Source of the DNA: an uncultured bacterium
GTDB lineage: Bacteria > Planctomycetota > UBA1135 > GCA-002686595
Assembly: GCA_938083085.1 (NCBI GenBank)
Contig: CALLKX010000048.1
Coordinates: 94,163 to 158,162 of the forward strand
Length of the DNA stretch: 64,000 bases
Direction of reading: 5' to 3'
The translations under genes and the position numbers were made by a program. Below are positions 26,151 to 34,673 of this stretch, one piece after another (position 1 is the stretch's first letter; every line of letters begins with the position of its first letter). Under the pieces are notes generated by a model, which worked only from the letters and a program-made list of their open reading frames with translations, was not told the origin of the DNA and searched no databases.

Positions 26151-27440
26151 ATGCGCCGCCCGATCACCCTCCTCGCCCTCGCCTCCCTCACCCTCTCCGG
26201 CGCCCTGGCCCAAGGATCAGACGACTGCGCCAACGCGCAGCCCATCACCGGGCTCGGGCCGCACCCCTTCGACAACACCAGCGCGACCCCGACGCCGGGG
26301 CTGTCCGACTGCAACGGCTTCCCCGTCCGGAAGGACGTCTGGTTCCTCTGGACCGCGCCGAACGACGCAAGGGTCACCGTGGAGGTCTGTGGGCAGACGA
26401 CCCTGGAGACCCGCGTCGCGATCTACGACGGCGCCGACTGCAACAACCTCGCCCAGCTGACCTGCTCGGCCATCGACTGCAACGCCGGGTCGAACGTGCG
26501 GTTCTCCTCGGTGGCGGGGCAGCAGTACCTGATCCGCTTCGGCTCGCGCTCGGTGGGCACCACGGGCGTCGGGACGTTCACCCTCTCGGAGTACATCCCG
26601 AGCCTGAATCCGAACAACGGTCGCTACTACGAGGTCGTCGCCGAGAACCTCTCCTGGACCCAGGCCCGCGATCGCGCTGCCAACCTCACCTGGCTGGGCC
26701 AGCCGGGCCGTCTCGCGATCCTCTCGAACCAGACCGATTTGGACTGGGTCATCAACAACCTCTCGGTCGGGCGGCCGTGGATCGGGCTCTTCCAGGACAC
26801 GAACCACCCCTCGTACTCCGAGCCGACGGGCGGCTGGGTCTGGCTCGACGGGACCGACGCCACGTTCACGAACTGGTTCCCCGGTGAGCCGAACAACAAC
26901 GCCGCCAGCGGCGGCGCTGAGGACTACGCGGAGCTCTTCGGGAGCGGGGAGTGGAACGACGCGGAGGAGAACCATACCAGCACCACTCACTACCTCGTGG
27001 AGTACAACGTCGGCGGCTTCGGCACCAACTACTGCGCCGCCAACCCCAACTCCACCGGGGGCTCCAGCGCCATCTCAGCCGACGGTTCCCAGACGGCCGC
27101 TTCCAACGACCTAACCCTCACCGCCAGCGGGCTGCCGAGCAACAGCTTCGGCTTCTTCATCGCCTCCCGGACCCAGGGCTTCGCGGGCAACCCCGGCGGG
27201 TCCCAGGGCAACCTGTGCCTCGGCGGCGCCATCGGCCGCTTCCAGCAGCAGATCGTCAACAGCGGCTCAGGCGGCGCCTTCTCGATCCAGGCGGACCTCT
27301 CCGCCTTCCCCGACCCGGCGCTCGGCACGGTCGTCGTCGTCCCCGGCGACACCTGGAACTTCCAGGCCTGGCACCGCGACGCCGTCGGCGGATCGACGAC
27401 CTCCAACTTCACGAACGGACTCGAGATCATCTTCCAGTGA
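26151..27440 (+). CDS. Secreted C-type lectin-domain protein
   Basis: A 429-residue exported protein with a Sec signal peptide cleaved near GALAQG (residues 18-22). Residues 25-150 form a beta-rich domain with four or more cysteines of the pre-peptidase/bacterial beta-sandwich kind. Residues 158-285 resemble a C-type lectin fold (GRYYEVVAENLSWTQARDRA, WIGLFQDTN, GWVWLDGTDATFTNWFPGEPNNN, ENHTSTTHYLVEYN), including the EPN-like sugar/calcium motif. The last 130 residues (CAANPNSTGGSSAIS, then GNLCLGGAIGRF) form a terminal module I cannot name. It most likely binds carbohydrate outside the cell. The gene has its own upstream region and no operon partners. Confidence 0.82.
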   Translation: MRRPITLLALASLTLSGALAQGSDDCANAQPITGLGPHPFDNTSATPTPGLSDCNGFPVRKDVWFLWTAPNDARVTVEVCGQTTLETRVAIYDGADCNNLAQLTCSAIDCNAGSNVRFSSVAGQQYLIRFGSRSVGTTGVGTFTLSEYIPSLNPNNGRYYEVVAENLSWTQARDRAANLTWLGQPGRLAILSNQTDLDWVINNLSVGRPWIGLFQDTNHPSYSEPTGGWVWLDGTDATFTNWFPGEPNNNAASGGAEDYAELFGSGEWNDAEENHTSTTHYLVEYNVGGFGTNYCAANPNSTGGSSAISADGSQTAASNDLTLTASGLPSNSFGFFIASRTQGFAGNPGGSQGNLCLGGAIGRFQQQIVNSGSGGAFSIQADLSAFPDPALGTVVVVPGDTWNFQAWHRDAVGGSTTSNFTNGLEIIFQ

Positions 27441-27534
27441 CCGGCTCGTAGCCCCATCAACTCCCCGAGCTCCCGCTCCACCCCTCGGCCACACACCCCG
27501 GGGGGTGGACGGCAGTTCTGCTCGACGGCGCTCC

Positions 27535-27954
27535 TCAGCCCTTCATGGCGTCGAGGGCATCCCGGAGGTCAGCGGGGATCTCGGCGGACTCCATCGTGTT
27601 GGGGTCGTAGCACACAAGGGCGGCCTCGCCTTCGGCCCAGATCTCGCCCTCGGCGGAGCGGACGCGGTAGGCCTGGCGGAAGGAGCGGGTGCCCACGTGG
27701 ACCGTGGAGAGCTCCACGCGCACGCTCTCACCGCCGCGGCCTGGCGCCACGAAGCGCACGTTGGTCTGGGCCAGGAGGAACGGGAAGGCCCCTTCGATGA
27801 GGACCTCGGCGGCGCGGCTGAAGCCGTGCCGCGCCTCCTCGAACAGCGTCAGGTAGACGGCGTTGTTCAACACGCCCTGGCTGTCATCGTCGGACCAGCG
27901 GGTCACGGTCTCGTGGACGAACTGCGGGAACTCGGGGATCTCGGGGGCTTCCAT
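27535..27954 (-). CDS. Acyl-CoA thioesterase, 4HBT hotdog family
   Basis: A 139-residue single hotdog domain of the 4-hydroxybenzoyl-CoA thioesterase type. The active-site segment is TRWSDDDSQGVLNNAVYLTLFEEAR, with Asp in the D-x-x-G motif. Note GVLNN where most relatives have GHVNN, so the usual His is absent. FRQAYRVRSAEGEIWAEGEAALVCYD is the central strand pair of the fold. The gene begins 10 bases after the EamA transporter stop on the same strand and is probably co-transcribed with it. It would hydrolyse short or medium acyl-CoA esters in the cytoplasm; the substrate is not predictable. Confidence 0.85.
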   Translation of the reverse strand: MEAPEIPEFPQFVHETVTRWSDDDSQGVLNNAVYLTLFEEARHGFSRAAEVLIEGAFPFLLAQTNVRFVAPGRGGESVRVELSTVHVGTRSFRQAYRVRSAEGEIWAEGEAALVCYDPNTMESAEIPADLRDALDAMKG

Positions 27955-27964
27955 GGGACCGAGT

Positions 27965-28921
27965 CTACGCCGCGGGCCGAGGCGCGGGGCGCTTGACCAC
28001 GAGCGCCATCCCGGTGAACAGGCCGAGGGCCGCGATGCCCAGCTCGGGGGTCGGTCGCTCGGCCAGCAGCAGCGCCGCGGCCACGGCGGTGATGATGGGC
28101 TGCGCGAACACGAAGAAGGCCGTGGTCGAGGCCTCGACGCGCGCGAGCGCGTATGAGTTCAGGGCATACGCGAGGATCGTCGGGAAGATGAGGACGTAGA
28201 CGAGGGACAGCCACGCTCCCCTCGAGGCGGTCTCGGGCGCCAGGGACTCCCCCACGAAGAAGAAGGGTAGGAAGGGGACCGATAGGACGTAGATCCACGC
28301 CACGAGCACCAGCGGCGGCATGCGGCGCAGCAGGGGCTTGGAGAGGACCAGATAGATCGCATAGCACAGGGCGTTCCCCGCCATGAGCAGGTTGCCGAAG
28401 GCGTGCTCGGACGAGAGTTCGCCGCCGCTGGAGAAGAACAGCGGGACGGCGCCCCCGAGCGCCACCGCGACGCCGAGGACCCGCATCCCCCGGAGCACCT
28501 CCTTCCCGAGCACCACGGCGACCGAGTAGGTGAACACGGGAATGAGGCAGATCACGAGCCCCGCGTTCATGGGCGTGGAGCGCTGCAGGCCCTCGAGGAA
28601 CAGCCCCTGGTTGAGGACGATGCCCAGGACCGCAAAGGCGAGCAGCGTCGGCAGGTCCCTGCGCGACGGAAGGGCGCGCCGCCCGTACATCAGGGCCGCC
28701 ATGACCGAGAGCACCACCGCCCCCACACCGATGCGCCAAGTCGCCACGGCGAAGGGCGAGAAGCCGGTGACCCGATCCATGGCAAGGGCGCCGAAGACCG
28801 GGAACAGACCGAAGCAGAGCTGGACCGCCGTCAGGGCAAAGAGCCCGGCCCGCACGGAGGGGTCCCCCGGGGAAGAAGCGGGGGCGAGTTGCGCGCCGCT
28901 GGAACTGACGCTGCTGCCCAT
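27965..28921 (-). CDS. DMT-superfamily transporter, EamA family
   Basis: A 318-residue inner-membrane protein with ten hydrophobic segments arranged as two EamA repeats of five, the layout of drug/metabolite exporters such as RhaT/YdcZ relatives. The first repeat includes NQGLFLEGLQRSTPMNAGLV, the second YALNSYALARVEASTTAFFVFAQPI, the characteristic EamA loops. ATG 28921 is chosen, since the in-frame sequence upstream is hydrophilic and lies in the divergent promoter region shared with the Nudix gene. It probably exports a small metabolite. The neighbouring thioesterase gives no clear clue. Confidence 0.87.
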   Translation of the reverse strand: MGSSVSSSGAQLAPASSPGDPSVRAGLFALTAVQLCFGLFPVFGALAMDRVTGFSPFAVATWRIGVGAVVLSVMAALMYGRRALPSRRDLPTLLAFAVLGIVLNQGLFLEGLQRSTPMNAGLVICLIPVFTYSVAVVLGKEVLRGMRVLGVAVALGGAVPLFFSSGGELSSEHAFGNLLMAGNALCYAIYLVLSKPLLRRMPPLVLVAWIYVLSVPFLPFFFVGESLAPETASRGAWLSLVYVLIFPTILAYALNSYALARVEASTTAFFVFAQPIITAVAAALLLAERPTPELGIAALGLFTGMALVVKRPAPRPAA

Positions 28922-29049
28922 AGGGCGGTGAGAATAGGACCCGCTCGGGCCGGCTCCTGCCCCCAACCCGTAGATCCGTCTGGAGATCCCGGGAGGTTCC
29001 CGGCGAAGCGGGCGGTGCAATCGGCTGGATAGCGGACTAACGTGAGTCC

Positions 29050-29679
29050 ATGACAGGCAGCGATGGAGCCCGGGGGAGCTCGATCCCCGACCCCAGGCCC
29101 TGGCCGCGCCACGGCGTCCGGGCAGGGACCGAGTATCGGATCTTCACCACGACCTTCGAGGACCTCGAGAATCCGAGGACCGGCCGTCGCATGGAGCGCG
29201 TGGTGGTCGACGCCCCCGACTGGGTCAACGTGATCGCCCTCACCGAGGAGCGCGAGGTGGTGGTCGTGAAGCAGCACCGCTTCGGTGTCGCGGCGCCGAC
29301 CCTGGAGATCCCCGGGGGCATGATCGATCCGGGTGAGGAGCCCCTCGTCGCCGCGATCCGGGAGCTTCGGGAGGAGACCGGCTTCGAGTCCGACCGCTGG
29401 AGCTCCCTGGGCTCCGTGGCCCCCAACCCGGCCTTCCTGAACAACCGCTGTCACCACTTCCTCGCCGAGGGGTGCCGGCTCTCCGGCGACCAGCGCCAGG
29501 ACCCTGGGGAGGACATCCACGTCGGCACCATGCCCCTGGCGGAGATGCGAGCCGCCATCCTGGACGGTTCCGTGGACCACTCCCTGGTCCTCACCGCGAT
29601 GCTGCGGGTCCTCGACCTCCGCTCCCACGGCCTCGACGGTTCTGACCTCAAGAGCGACGGCGCGGAGGACCGCAGGTGA
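29050..29679 (+). CDS. Nudix hydrolase (ADP-ribose pyrophosphatase-like)
   Basis: A 209-residue hydrolase. The Nudix box runs from Gly90 to Phe112 (G-x5-E-x7-R-E-L-R-E-E-T-G-F), with all metal-binding Glu residues present. Surrounding strands (VVVDAPDWVNVIALTEEREVVVVKQHRF) and the downstream helix resemble the ADP-ribose pyrophosphatase group, which splits nucleoside diphosphates linked to another moiety. Substrate specificity is inference. Its TGA overlaps the GTG start of the FAD oxidoreductase (GTGA), giving a two-gene operon divergent from the EamA transporter. Confidence 0.9.
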   Translation: MTGSDGARGSSIPDPRPWPRHGVRAGTEYRIFTTTFEDLENPRTGRRMERVVVDAPDWVNVIALTEEREVVVVKQHRFGVAAPTLEIPGGMIDPGEEPLVAAIRELREETGFESDRWSSLGSVAPNPAFLNNRCHHFLAEGCRLSGDQRQDPGEDIHVGTMPLAEMRAAILDGSVDHSLVLTAMLRVLDLRSHGLDGSDLKSDGAEDRR

Positions 29680-30806
29680 CTCGCAGGCGGATCATCGTGC
29701 TGGGGGGCGGCGTCGGCGGCCTCTCCACGGCTCACGCCCTGGCACGCGACGGCGACGCGGACGTGACCCTCGTCGAGCGCGAGGCTCGCCATGACGTCCA
29801 CTCCACAGGTCGGAGCGCAGAGATCCTACGCGTCGCCGTGGACGACCCCGTCACCCGCGCCCTCGCCCTCGAAACCGACGGGCTCCTCGACGACCCCGCG
29901 GCTGCGGGGCTCGACGCCGCCGTCCTCGTGGACCGGACCGGCCTCCTGGTGCTCGACTCCGGCGACCCATGCTGGGCGCAGGACCTCGAACACCGCGGCC
30001 TCTCCGAGCGCGCCGACGCCGCCTCCATCGGTCCGCTGGTGGCTGACCTTTGGCAGGCAGAGGGGGCTCTCCAAATGGAGGGGCGGGCTCACTGGATCGA
30101 ACGCGGCGGGAGGATCCACGGCGAGCGGCTGGTGGCCTCCCTGGCCGGCGCCGCGGAACGCGCGGGGGTGACCCTGCTGCGGAGCGCCGGGGAGTCCAAG
30201 GTGGTGACCGAGCACGGATCCGTGCGGGGCGTCAAGGTCCAAGGCGGGCCCCTGGTCGAGGCGGACGATGTCGTCGTCGCGGCGGGCGCCTGGAGCGGCC
30301 CGATCGCCCGCGGCCTCGGGGTCGACCTCCCCCTCAGGACCACCCGGCGCCACATGTTCCTGACCGCGCCGGACCGCGACGGCCCCGCCGCGGCGCCCGT
30401 GGTCTGGGACGACGAGGCCGGCTTCTACATCCGCCGCGAGGGCCCCCGCTGGGGTCTCTCTATTTGTGAGGTGCTCGACGCCACGACCGAGGCCCCGCTC
30501 TACCCGGTGAATCCGGAGGTCGAGCAGTTGGCCGCTGCGGCGCTCGCCGCCTGGGTCCGCCGCCCCGGGGGCGCCCTCCCCCTGGAGCAGGGCTGGAGCG
30601 GCTTCAGGGACCTCTCGCCCGACGATCGACCGATCCTCGGGCCCGATCCCAGGCTCCCGGGCCTGCACTGGTGCTGCGGCCTCGGCGGACATGGGATGAC
30701 CCTCTCCCTGGGCCTCGGGCGAGCGGCCGCCAGCGCGGTGCTGGGTCAACCGACCGCGCTCGCCGCCCAGTGCACAGTGGGGCGCTTCGAATCCGTCCCG
30801 GCGTAG
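29676..30806 (+). CDS. FAD-dependent oxidoreductase (DAO/glycine oxidase-like)
   Basis: A 376-residue flavoprotein of the D-amino-acid oxidase fold. The N-terminal Rossmann motif is IIVLGGGVGGLSTAHALA, the substrate-domain strand pair includes VVVAAGAWSGPIARGLGVDLPL, and the C-terminal FAD motif is GLHWCCGLGGHGMTLSLGLGRAAA. It should oxidise an amine or amino acid to an imine with oxygen or a quinone as acceptor. The GTG start overlaps the Nudix stop. The active-site residues that decide between glycine, sarcosine and D-amino acids cannot be read reliably here. Confidence 0.87.
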   Translation: MTRRRIIVLGGGVGGLSTAHALARDGDADVTLVEREARHDVHSTGRSAEILRVAVDDPVTRALALETDGLLDDPAAAGLDAAVLVDRTGLLVLDSGDPCWAQDLEHRGLSERADAASIGPLVADLWQAEGALQMEGRAHWIERGGRIHGERLVASLAGAAERAGVTLLRSAGESKVVTEHGSVRGVKVQGGPLVEADDVVVAAGAWSGPIARGLGVDLPLRTTRRHMFLTAPDRDGPAAAPVVWDDEAGFYIRREGPRWGLSICEVLDATTEAPLYPVNPEVEQLAAAALAAWVRRPGGALPLEQGWSGFRDLSPDDRPILGPDPRLPGLHWCCGLGGHGMTLSLGLGRAAASAVLGQPTALAAQCTVGRFESVPA

Positions 30807-30818
30807 TACGTTAGGGGC

Positions 30819-33800
30819 GTGAAGATCCTCTGCACGCTCGCCCTGCTCGCCCCGGTCGCGCCCCCCGCCCGGGCACAGGAGCGCCCGGTCCAGCCCAACC
30901 CCGACGAGACCGCGGCGGTCGAGCACTTCGAGGCGCACGTGCGCCCGCTCCTCGCCGAACACTGCATCGAGTGTCACTCCGGCGACAAGCCCAAGGGAGA
31001 CCTGCGGCTGGACACTGTGGAGGGGCTGCGCGCGGGCGCCGCCGGGGAGCCCATCTTCGTCGCGGGCGATCTCGAGAATAGCCTGATCGTCGAGGCCGTC
31101 CGCTACGAGGACCCCTTCACCGCCATGCCGCCGGACGGAGAGCTCGCGGACGACGAGGTCCGCGCGATCGAGCGCTGGATCGAGCTCGGGGCCCACCTTC
31201 CCGCCACGCTGAACTTCGACGCGAGCGAGACCCAGCCGTGGTGCTTCCAGCCGCCAGTGAGCACCGAACCGGCCAGCGGCGCCAGCCCGGGAGCCGACCT
31301 CGTGGATGCCTTCCTGCTGGAGGCCCTCGCCCGCGAAGGCGTGGAGCCTTCCCCGGCAGGCTCACCGCGCGCCTGGCTCCGCCGGGTGACCTTCGACCTC
31401 ACAGGCCTGCCGCCCACGCCCGAGGACCTCGCAGCGTTCCTCGCTGACGCGACGACAGAGGCTCGCGAGCGCGCCGTCGATCGGCTCCTCGCGTCTCCCG
31501 CCTTCGGCGAGCGCTGGGCGCGGCGCTGGCTGGACCTCGTCCGCTACGCCGAGACCAAGGCGCACGAGTTCGACTACCCCATCCCCAACGCGTACCGGTA
31601 CCGCGACTACGTCATCCGCGCCTTCAACGCGGACGTGCCCTACGACCGCTTCATCACCGAGTTCCTCGCCGGCGATCTCGTGGAGACCGCCCGGATGGAC
31701 CCGACCGGAACGTGGGACGAATCGATCCTCGGCACCGGCGCCTGGCAGCTCGGCGAGGAGGTCCACTCCCCGGTCGAACCGCGCGGGGACCAGACCGATC
31801 GCATCGCGAACCAGGTGGAGGTGCTCTCCAAGTCCGTCATGGCCCTCGGCGCCGCCTGCGCCCGCTGCCACGATCACAAGTTCGACCCCATCAGCGCCGA
31901 GGACTACCACGCCCTCGCGGGGTTCGCCCTCTCCACTGCGCCCAGGCAGGTCCGGTACGAGTCCAACGACCACAACCTGCACGTGGCGCGGAGCCTGGCC
32001 ACCTGGATCGACGGTCAGCAAATCACCGCGCGGAACGCCGTGGCGGACGCGCTGGAGGCCGAGACGGAGGGGCTCGATGGGGTGCTCGCCGGAGCCCGAA
32101 CCGTGACGCCCCCCGAGCCCTACACCGACGCCGCCGCCGCGGCGCTGGACGCCGCCTTCGAGGCCCGCGGGGAGCTGCGCCCGTGCATCGTGCTGGAGGA
32201 CTTCGAGGGCGAGGACCTCGAGCACTGCTCCCTGAGCCCCTGGGTTCGGGAAGGGGAGGCGTTCATCGGCCGCCCGGTCCGGCGCGAGGACATCCACCCC
32301 TCCCAGCCGACCTTCAAGCCCCGTGGCCGAGGGGCCGTCAACAGCTACGCGGGGCACCCCGACGCCCCCGGTTCCGCCGACGCCTACTTGGGCACGCTCA
32401 CCAGCGCACCGTTCACGGTCATAAGGTCCTACCTCCACTTCCGGGTCAACGGGGGGGACGAGCCCACGGTTCGGGTCGAGCTGATCGACGCGGAGACGGG
32501 AGAGGCGCTGATCGCCACGAGCGCGGACCGCACCAACACCCTCACCCCCGCCCGCTTCGATCTCGAGCCCTTTCAGGGCCGGCGGGTGCGGATCCGCTTC
32601 GTGGACGAGCACGAGGGGGGCTGGGGGCAGATCGGCGGCGACCACTTCGTCCTGAGCGACGAGCCGGGCCCCGAGGTCCTCGACGTGGCCCTCCCCGTCG
32701 CCCGCCTGGCGGCGTTCAACGGCGCGCTGGGCGGCGCGGACCTCGACCGACTCCTCGGCTGGATCGACGCCATGGGGTCGGAGCGCTTCGACGCCGGGGC
32801 GCGTCGGTGGATGGACTGGCTGGATCGGATCGAGGGCGAGGTCGCCACCGACGCCCGCAGCGTGAGGGAGCTCGTCCGGTACGCCGCGCTCTCGGGCCCG
32901 AGCTGGATCACGAACGGCCCCGGGTTCGGCCCCGGCCCCCGCGGCGCGGGCGAAGTGGTCCTCGACCTCCGGGATGACTCGCTCGAGGTGGCCGGGATCA
33001 CCTCCCGCCCCGCCGCCGTCGGTCACCCCACCTGGGCAGACCTGGAGGTGGTGGACTCCTCGACCTCGCGGGGGTCGTCGCTCAACTGGGTCCAGGCCGG
33101 CCGCACCCTGGTCTCCCCGGAGTTCGATCTGGAGCACGGCCGCGTCGCCCACCTCGTGCGCGGCGAGGGGCGGATGCTGATGCCGATCGCCTCCCACAAG
33201 CTGGTGCAGGGGCCGCTCCACGGCGGCTCGACCCGCGCCTTCGACACGGAGGGTGAGTGGCGCTGGGTGATCCAGGACGTGCCCTCGGGCGCGGGCCTCT
33301 CGGCCCACCTGGAGCTGACGGCCACCGGGCGCGGGCCCTGCGAGATCGCGGCCACGGTGGAGGTCGCCCGGGACGGCGCTCTCCCCGCGCCGCTCCCCAT
33401 GGACTGGGTGGAGGACCGATCCCTCGACGAGCTCGAGGGGGACACGCCCGCCGACCGCGCTCGCTTCGTGGTCCAGCGCGTCCGCGACGCCGCGGAGCTC
33501 GTCCGCACGGGCGGGGTGGAGGGCCGGGCGCTCTCTGACGGGGAGCGCAGCTTCCTGTACGGCCTCGCCGAGTTCATGGCCACGGAGGTCCCCTCGGTGC
33601 GCGCGCGCGTCCGCGCGGCCCTCGCGCCCGAGCGCGGCACGCTCGCCTACATCCTTCACCGGCGCGTCCTCCAGTCTCGGCTCGCCCCGGCGGCCCTCGA
33701 GCTCGAGGGCCGGGATGAGCGGGTCCTGGACCGCGGGAGCTGGCAGTCCCCGCTCGCGGCCGCTCCCCGACGGCTCCCGAGCGCCCTGCGCTCCGACGAC

Positions 33801-34673
33801 GCCCCCCTCGCGCGAGACGCCGAAGGGAGCGGCCGGCTCGCCTTCGCAGAGGCGCTCCTCGGCGCAGAGTCCGCCATCGTGCAGCGAGTCTGGGTGAACC
33901 GCACCTGGCAGGCGCTCTTCGGGAAGGGCATCGTCGAGACGACCGACGACTTCGGTGCCATGGGCGCCAAGCCCACCCACCCCGAGCTCCTCGACCGCCT
34001 CGTCCTCGACTTCGCCGCGGACGGCTGGTCCACCAAGCGCCTGCTGCGTCGCCTCGTCCTCACGGACGCCTACGGTCGCAGCACCCGGCCGACCGCGTCG
34101 GCCGCCGAGCTCGACCCGAGCAACCGGCTCCTCGCCCACATGGCCGTGCGGCGGCTGGAGGCCGAGGAGGTCCGCGACACGCTCCTCGCCGCCAGCGGCG
34201 AGCTCGACCGGGCGACCCTCGGCGCCCCGGTCCCCATCCACCTGACGCCCTTCATGAGCGGCCGCGGCCGTCCTGGCCGGAGCGGGCCCGAGGACGGCGG
34301 CGGGCGCCGGTCCATCTACATCGAGGTGCGGCGCAACTTCCCCCACCCGCTGCTCACGGTCTTTGACCAACCGACCCCCTCCACCTGCCACGGGCGCAGG
34401 ACCTCCGCCAACGTCCCGGCCCAGGCCCTGGCGATGCTGAACGATCCCTTCGTGGAGGCCCGCGCTGTGGCCCTCGCCGAGGGTGTCGATCGGAGCGCAC
34501 CGGCGGCGGCCGTCGAGGCGCTCTGGCTCCAGACGCTGGCACGGCGCCCCTCTCCCCAGGAGCTGGAGCAGGCCACCGCGTACGTCTCCGGCGCTCCGTC
34601 AGGCGACCTTGATCCGTGGGTGGACCTCGCCCACACCCTGTTCAACACGAAGGAGTTCCTGTTCCTCGAATGA
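30819..34673 (+). CDS. Planctomycete haem-motif protein with DUF1549 and DUF1553 domains
   Basis: A 1284-residue exported protein (signal cleaved near PPARAQ, residues 15-20). A planctomycete-type cytochrome c motif CIECH (residues 49-53) sits in HCIECHSGDKPKGDLRL. DUF1549 follows (about residues 145-380) and contains a second C-A-R-C-H motif at 347-351. A segment from about 390 to 960 contains a beta-sandwich, LEDFEGEDLEHC to GGWGQIGGDHFVLSD, of the type seen attached to GH32-like enzymes. DUF1553 is C-terminal (about residues 990-1270: RVWVNRTWQALFGKGIVETTDDFG, NVPAQALAMLNDP). The GTG start follows a short spacer. It is translationally coupled to the DUF1501 gene. These pairs are abundant in planctomycetes and thought to act on complex polysaccharides; the reaction is unproven. 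Confidence 0.92.
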   Translation: MKILCTLALLAPVAPPARAQERPVQPNPDETAAVEHFEAHVRPLLAEHCIECHSGDKPKGDLRLDTVEGLRAGAAGEPIFVAGDLENSLIVEAVRYEDPFTAMPPDGELADDEVRAIERWIELGAHLPATLNFDASETQPWCFQPPVSTEPASGASPGADLVDAFLLEALAREGVEPSPAGSPRAWLRRVTFDLTGLPPTPEDLAAFLADATTEARERAVDRLLASPAFGERWARRWLDLVRYAETKAHEFDYPIPNAYRYRDYVIRAFNADVPYDRFITEFLAGDLVETARMDPTGTWDESILGTGAWQLGEEVHSPVEPRGDQTDRIANQVEVLSKSVMALGAACARCHDHKFDPISAEDYHALAGFALSTAPRQVRYESNDHNLHVARSLATWIDGQQITARNAVADALEAETEGLDGVLAGARTVTPPEPYTDAAAAALDAAFEARGELRPCIVLEDFEGEDLEHCSLSPWVREGEAFIGRPVRREDIHPSQPTFKPRGRGAVNSYAGHPDAPGSADAYLGTLTSAPFTVIRSYLHFRVNGGDEPTVRVELIDAETGEALIATSADRTNTLTPARFDLEPFQGRRVRIRFVDEHEGGWGQIGGDHFVLSDEPGPEVLDVALPVARLAAFNGALGGADLDRLLGWIDAMGSERFDAGARRWMDWLDRIEGEVATDARSVRELVRYAALSGPSWITNGPGFGPGPRGAGEVVLDLRDDSLEVAGITSRPAAVGHPTWADLEVVDSSTSRGSSLNWVQAGRTLVSPEFDLEHGRVAHLVRGEGRMLMPIASHKLVQGPLHGGSTRAFDTEGEWRWVIQDVPSGAGLSAHLELTATGRGPCEIAATVEVARDGALPAPLPMDWVEDRSLDELEGDTPADRARFVVQRVRDAAELVRTGGVEGRALSDGERSFLYGLAEFMATEVPSVRARVRAALAPERGTLAYILHRRVLQSRLAPAALELEGRDERVLDRGSWQSPLAAAPRRLPSALRSDDAPLARDAEGSGRLAFAEALLGAESAIVQRVWVNRTWQALFGKGIVETTDDFGAMGAKPTHPELLDRLVLDFAADGWSTKRLLRRLVLTDAYGRSTRPTASAAELDPSNRLLAHMAVRRLEAEEVRDTLLAASGELDRATLGAPVPIHLTPFMSGRGRPGRSGPEDGGGRRSIYIEVRRNFPHPLLTVFDQPTPSTCHGRRTSANVPAQALAMLNDPFVEARAVALAEGVDRSAPAAAVEALWLQTLARRPSPQELEQATAYVSGAPSGDLDPWVDLAHTLFNTKEFLFLE

